Position numbers and translations under genes: made by a program | NCBI RefSeq assembly: GCF_902499175.1 | Contig: NZ_CABVQC010000012.1 | Location: 1 to 64,000, forward strand | Source of the DNA: Burkholderia aenigmatica | Lineage (GTDB): Bacteria; Pseudomonadota; Gammaproteobacteria; Burkholderiales; Burkholderiaceae | DNA: 64,000 nt | Direction: 5' to 3' | Shown: piece after piece, positions 60,214 to 64,000 of the stretch | Numbering within the stretch: the first letter of the stretch is position 1 | How the letters are laid out: every line of letters starts with the position of its first letter | The notes under the pieces: generated by a model | Database searches by the model: none | What the model was told of the DNA's origin: nothing | What the model saw: only the letters and a program-made list of their open reading frames with translations

Positions 60214-63066
60214 TCAGTCAGTCGAAAGACCCATTACCTTCAATGCCTTTTCAAATTCATCGCTCTGCTTTCCCGCATCCCAAGCTGGATTCGCAGGTTT
60301 CCGTCCGAACGAGCACTTTTCAAGCCATGTCTGCAACTCATCGTCCGAAAAATACCAAATCAGGAATTGGATTGCGACCACTGCCACGGCAACCTCCCAG
60401 CCAGTCAGAATCAAAATACCCCGACCAAGCAATAACAATGCCTCTGATCCACCGATCGTTATACCCATTCCTTCTGCGGCTACGCCGACTGCAGTCGTGC
60501 CCGCCGCCTTCGCCGCACCCTGTCGAGCAAACCACCCGCCAGCCTCTGTAACCTCCGGGGTCGTAAACGAAGCCAATCTTGCGGTCGCACCGGCAATGCC
60601 CGCAGCACCTCCCCTTGCCAGAATCACAATGCGCCCCCCATTTCCGGCCAAGCGCGCAAGCAGCGGAGCTGACGATGTCAGAGCGGTAAGAAGATATGAC
60701 AGGCCCGTACCAAAGCCTAATGCCGCTTTGGCGTAATAAAGGTAAGCAATGACACTATTTCCCGTTTTTCTCGCCTTCCGGACGTCCACAGCCGCCTGAA
60801 TCAGCGCCGCAACCCCTCCCAGGAAACTCGTAATCGCCTTCAGATTGCGCAGCGTCTGCGCTGCGTCACTCCCGAACGCCTTGAGCGCCTTCTCCGAAAC
60901 CGTAAATACGGCCCCTACCACCGACACCCCGGACGCCACCAGCAACGCATAGTCATCGCTGCTCTTATCTGCCTTGGCAAGCAAGCATCCGAAATTCAGC
61001 ATCTCGATTACCACCAGCGTACTAGCCAACCGCGCATTCAATTGCGTCGACGCCCCCTTTTGCGACTTGCTGACCTCCTCCCACATGTCCGTCAAATTCT
61101 TGACACGCTTATCCGCTCCTACGGCCTGCAGCGAACGCAGATACGCCTGAGGCGGGGGTACTCCCTGCTGCCGCAACGCGCGATAGCCCATCTGCAAAGC
61201 CAGGCGCATTGCGGGCTCGGCCAGCACTGCGGCCTTGATGAGCCTGGTTGTGTCCGCCTGCGCAATCCCGCCTCGTAGCATCAACGTGCCGCGAATCAGA
61301 TACATACCGACGCTATCGGCCAACTCCGCACTCTTACTCCATTTGAACAGGCCATTGCCTATCGTCACGGCGAGCTGATCGACACGAAGACCTTTCACGA
61401 CATATTCCGAACCCGACGCCGCCGTTGCTCCGCGCTTTAGCACATCCGTCATCTTGTCGCAGAACTTCAGGAAGGCCTTCAGATTCTTGATGAGATACGA
61501 AGACACGAAGTCGGCCCAATGACTGACTTGATCGCCGGCACTCGCCGGCTGTGTCTTGTATTCGGTTGCCTTCGCCAGCAGCGCCTTGATTTCCTCCTTC
61601 TGATCCTGCTGGTTGTACGCATAGGCCCGCCACACCAGACTCGACGGTTGCGTGGGATCCATGTTGTTGACCAGATCCTCGACCAACTTGGCGCCCTTCT
61701 CCTCCGACGGCAAACCCCACAACGCAGCATCGATGACTGCGGCGAAGGCATGTCCATCGTCGAAATCGTTTTCGTGATAATCATGCAGCGCAGCCATGAA
61801 CGTCGACGCTTTCAGCCACGCGCCGACATCCGGCGTCCGATTGGCCTGTAACTGATGCGAGGCCTTCTGCACCGACTCGTACCACGGTCGAAACACGTTC
61901 AGTTTGCTCGGATCGAGTTTGCCGTAATACTTCGGCCAAGCGGCATCGCCTATCCGCTTTGCCTCAGCCGGCGTGATCACTCCGGCAGCAGCAATTTTCT
62001 TGTCGGACATCGCCTGCTGTTCCGGAGATACGACCAGAGCATCGGGAACTCCATCCGCCGCATACGGATTATTCTTCATCGCCTCCCAACCAGCCGTCCA
62101 CGCCGACCGCAAACGGCTTTTCGACTCGACTGCACCGTTGCGTACCGCTCCTTCAGCAGAGGTAATCGACTCGAGCGCATCGATCTGTTTCACCCGCTCA
62201 CGCGTGTACGTCAGTAACCAGCTCCCAGCGTCGTTCCGGAAGCCGTTCAATTCATGAACGTTCCCGATACCGTCCCACAATGCCAACAACATCGGTGGAT
62301 GATGCTTGCCCTTGTCGAGCTGGCCGACATCGCTCATCACCCGGATCAACGCGTCACTGGCCGACCCGGGAGACGCCTGACGAATACGCAACGGGTAACA
62401 GGTCGTCACCTGACGCATGACTTCCGGCTTGTATTTGCCGGTTTCGTCGCTCAGCGTCTGCGCAGGCGGCTGCAACAGTTTGGGATCGAGGCCAGGCATG
62501 TATTCGATGACGTCATCGATACTTTGTCGGGTTGCAACGACAGCGTGCCCTTGTGCATCCTGGCCCGCCGAGATCCACTTTGACGGCTCGATCCATTGCA
62601 TGCGTTTCTGACGAAGCGCTGCATCCTTCTTGTACAGTTCGAACGTGTCACGATGCCACGCGTGCTGCGAAAATGCGACATACACACGGTCAGTGCACTT
62701 ATCGGGCCTCTCGATAGCAATGATGTCCATCGGTACTGCGATAGATTTCTTTGCACATGCAGGATGCGTCGTCGGCTGGGCCGGCAGCGGAAGCGACTGC
62801 TTCCACAAGCGCCCGTCCTCCGTAACGTTATACGCTTCCCAGTAGTTACTACCTCGCGCACCCTTTACGTAGAACAGATACACCCAACCTGCACGCAACG
62901 TGCGCAGCGCGTATCGATGTTCAGTCAGTTTGACGTCAGTCACCCCATGCCCGCTAACGCCGGCTGGCAACTTTGCTGCCACGGAATTCGGCACGACTGT
63001 GTACCGAACCGGCAGGATCGGCAGCCCCGTCTTTTCGCAGTTGGCGCACTGGTTTGCTGTATCCAT
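60214..63066 (-). CDS. VasX-like pore-forming type VI effector
   Basis: A 950-residue toxin. The N-terminus CANCEKTGLPILPVRYTVVP begins the toxin VasX N-terminal region, followed by HRYALRTLRAGWVYLFYV. The central part is helical. The C-terminal 300 residues contain several strongly hydrophobic helices (LLVASGVSVVGAVFTVSE, YYAKAALGFGTGLSYLLTAL, GIAGATARLA, LLGRGILILTGWEVAVAV), as expected for a colicin-like protein that inserts into the target inner membrane. It is delivered by VgrG with help of the DUF4123 adaptor encoded 40 bases upstream. The gene is intact, and the immunity gene follows. Confidence 0.85.
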   Translation of the reverse strand: MDTANQCANCEKTGLPILPVRYTVVPNSVAAKLPAGVSGHGVTDVKLTEHRYALRTLRAGWVYLFYVKGARGSNYWEAYNVTEDGRLWKQSLPLPAQPTTHPACAKKSIAVPMDIIAIERPDKCTDRVYVAFSQHAWHRDTFELYKKDAALRQKRMQWIEPSKWISAGQDAQGHAVVATRQSIDDVIEYMPGLDPKLLQPPAQTLSDETGKYKPEVMRQVTTCYPLRIRQASPGSASDALIRVMSDVGQLDKGKHHPPMLLALWDGIGNVHELNGFRNDAGSWLLTYTRERVKQIDALESITSAEGAVRNGAVESKSRLRSAWTAGWEAMKNNPYAADGVPDALVVSPEQQAMSDKKIAAAGVITPAEAKRIGDAAWPKYYGKLDPSKLNVFRPWYESVQKASHQLQANRTPDVGAWLKASTFMAALHDYHENDFDDGHAFAAVIDAALWGLPSEEKGAKLVEDLVNNMDPTQPSSLVWRAYAYNQQDQKEEIKALLAKATEYKTQPASAGDQVSHWADFVSSYLIKNLKAFLKFCDKMTDVLKRGATAASGSEYVVKGLRVDQLAVTIGNGLFKWSKSAELADSVGMYLIRGTLMLRGGIAQADTTRLIKAAVLAEPAMRLALQMGYRALRQQGVPPPQAYLRSLQAVGADKRVKNLTDMWEEVSKSQKGASTQLNARLASTLVVIEMLNFGCLLAKADKSSDDYALLVASGVSVVGAVFTVSEKALKAFGSDAAQTLRNLKAITSFLGGVAALIQAAVDVRKARKTGNSVIAYLYYAKAALGFGTGLSYLLTALTSSAPLLARLAGNGGRIVILARGGAAGIAGATARLASFTTPEVTEAGGWFARQGAAKAAGTTAVGVAAEGMGITIGGSEALLLLGRGILILTGWEVAVAVVAIQFLIWYFSDDELQTWLEKCSFGRKPANPAWDAGKQSDEFEKALKVMGLSTD

Positions 63067-63106
63067 TCGCTCTCTCGATATGGGAACTAGATTTATTCTG
63101 CTGAGA

Positions 63107-63982
63107 CTAGAAAGACAAAACTGCCTTCGACTCGTCGTACCACGCTCCCCGGCGAATCGCTTCGATTTCGTCCTCGCTCAATTCACCGACAGCGGATGTA
63201 TAGAACTCATCCGGCGCGCGCTGGCGCAATGCCAGTGCGACGCCCGGATGACGATCGAAATATGGATGCCACGCCAGCGCATGCCCGATAAAAGCGATCT
63301 TGTCCTCGCGATCGGTCAGTCCGTGCTGCTCCGCACGGGTCGCGCTCGCAATCGCGGTCTCGACTTCGCTGGATCGAGGCTGCCGCTGCGTAGCCAACAT
63401 ATGCAACGCAAGCGCTCGATTTATCACGCCATGACGATGGATATCACGCCACTGCCCTTCAGTCAGATCCAGTTCCGTACACGATGTCGTTGCCGACGAA
63501 TAGACGCATAACTTTGCAGTGGCATCCAACGCATGCCAGGCATTGACCGGGCCAAGCAAGGTCCGCTTCTGCCCGTCAGACAGAATCGGCCACATCAGGC
63601 TCAGTGCACGCGCGTCGTAGAAACGCAATGCGCATCGGCGCCCCTGATCGTCGATTTGCAGTATGTGATTCGACCAGTATCCGGCGATTTGCTCCGGTGC
63701 CATGTCGCTCGCCAACCAGCCGCCAATCCGTTGACCGAGCCCCTTTGCGACGGCATCCGGCTGTCGATCTTCGAAGGCCAGCCGAACGCTTTCAACCAAC
63801 AACGCCACACCTTCCGAGGTCGACAAATCCAGCTCGATCAAATACGGACGATGATCATCAGGGAAGGCTTCGTGCCCAATTGCGACGACGGCGCCAGGCC
63901 GATCATGGAACGACGGTGCACCCTCGTCGCTTTGAGGCAATGCACGCTGACTCGGGTCGACTACAAGGCAACAGCGCGACAT
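63107..63982 (-). CDS. DUF4123 type VI effector adaptor (chaperone), possibly extending past the window
   Basis: A 291-residue protein of the DUF4123 family (Tap/TEC), which loads a specific effector onto VgrG. Blocks: RPYLIELDLSTSEGVALLVE near 46, GRRCALRFYDARALSLMWPI near 113, and a variable C-terminal half. The ATG at 63982 has no ribosome site, and the frame stays open to the window edge (YFDQQ before the Met), so the true start may lie outside. It precedes the VasX-like gene by 40 bases. A vgrG gene is expected further right. Confidence 0.82.
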   Translation of the reverse strand: MSRCCLVVDPSQRALPQSDEGAPSFHDRPGAVVAIGHEAFPDDHRPYLIELDLSTSEGVALLVESVRLAFEDRQPDAVAKGLGQRIGGWLASDMAPEQIAGYWSNHILQIDDQGRRCALRFYDARALSLMWPILSDGQKRTLLGPVNAWHALDATAKLCVYSSATTSCTELDLTEGQWRDIHRHGVINRALALHMLATQRQPRSSEVETAIASATRAEQHGLTDREDKIAFIGHALAWHPYFDRHPGVALALRQRAPDEFYTSAVGELSEDEIEAIRRGAWYDESKAVLSF

Positions 63983-64000
63983 GCGTTGCTGGTCGAAATA

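Overview
The window looks like a secondary replicon (chromosome 2 or 3) of a Burkholderia, most likely the B. cepacia complex. The reasons are very high GC with strong third-position GC bias, the gene content (LysR, MocR-type and sigma-54 regulators, several ABC uptake systems, a family 2A encapsulin operon, type VI secretion cargo), and protein sequences typical of that genus. There are no rRNA or tRNA genes and no CRISPR array. The 56-64 kb end is lower in GC and mosaic, which suggests transferred cargo.

Region 1 (1-10,265) is an organosulfur scavenging island. A leftward operon encodes an SsuD-like flavin monooxygenase and a DszB-like desulfinase homologue that keeps the Cys/His/Arg catalytic set. 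A rightward operon encodes a second DszB-like protein that has lost Cys and His, then an SsuA-like binding protein and two permeases. A sigma-54 activator without a receiver domain, a class II aldolase and a secreted lipase-like hydrolase follow. Each of the two divergent intergenic regions carries two outward-facing sigma-54 promoters around a pair of CTGTTGC-N4-GCAACAG palindromes, so one activator probably runs all four transcripts.

Region 2 (10,317-17,192) holds a CIRCE-controlled secondary groES-groEL pair, a LysE exporter, small unknown proteins behind a structured leader, a PtsN-like protein and an ArgB-like protein without the catalytic lysine. Region 3 (17,251-21,971) is a sulfur-related family 2A encapsulin operon: rhodanese, serine acetyltransferase, Xre regulator, shell protein and a cysteine desulfurase with a long disordered cargo tail. 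A solo TnpB element (22.4-23.8 kb) separates it from a cytochrome P460 and hydrolase pair.

Region 4 (26,414-32,226) is an anaerobic or low-oxygen operon (FabI, DUF3141, phosphotransacylase, acetate kinase, small protein) behind a perfect FNR box. Region 5 (32,579-40,731) is an apparently undescribed amino-acid catabolic unit. It has a binding protein, two YheO-type regulators, a threonine-dehydratase-like and an ornithine-cyclodeaminase-like enzyme, two AstE/AspA-type deacylases and a fold-I PLP enzyme. The same 19-bp operator-like sequence lies in both divergent promoter regions.

Region 6 (40,914-44,741) carries an SDR with a LysR regulator, an FMN oxidase-like protein, a PLP aminotransferase and a 63-residue protein. 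Region 7 (45,054-53,713) is an exopolysaccharide locus resembling the phage-N4-receptor glycan system. It combines an NfrB-like glycosyltransferase with a c-di-GMP-binding MshEN tail, an NfrA-like outer-membrane protein, a DUF2334 deacetylase-like protein and a secreted clan GH-A-like hydrolase. Region 8 (54,746-64,000) is type VI cargo: an orphan tssF, a VasX-like pore-forming effector with its DUF4123 adaptor, and a tandem array of immunity and PAAR genes. Fossil effector tails, a PAAR fossil and a duplicated tssF tail show that older cassettes lost their toxins and kept their immunity genes.
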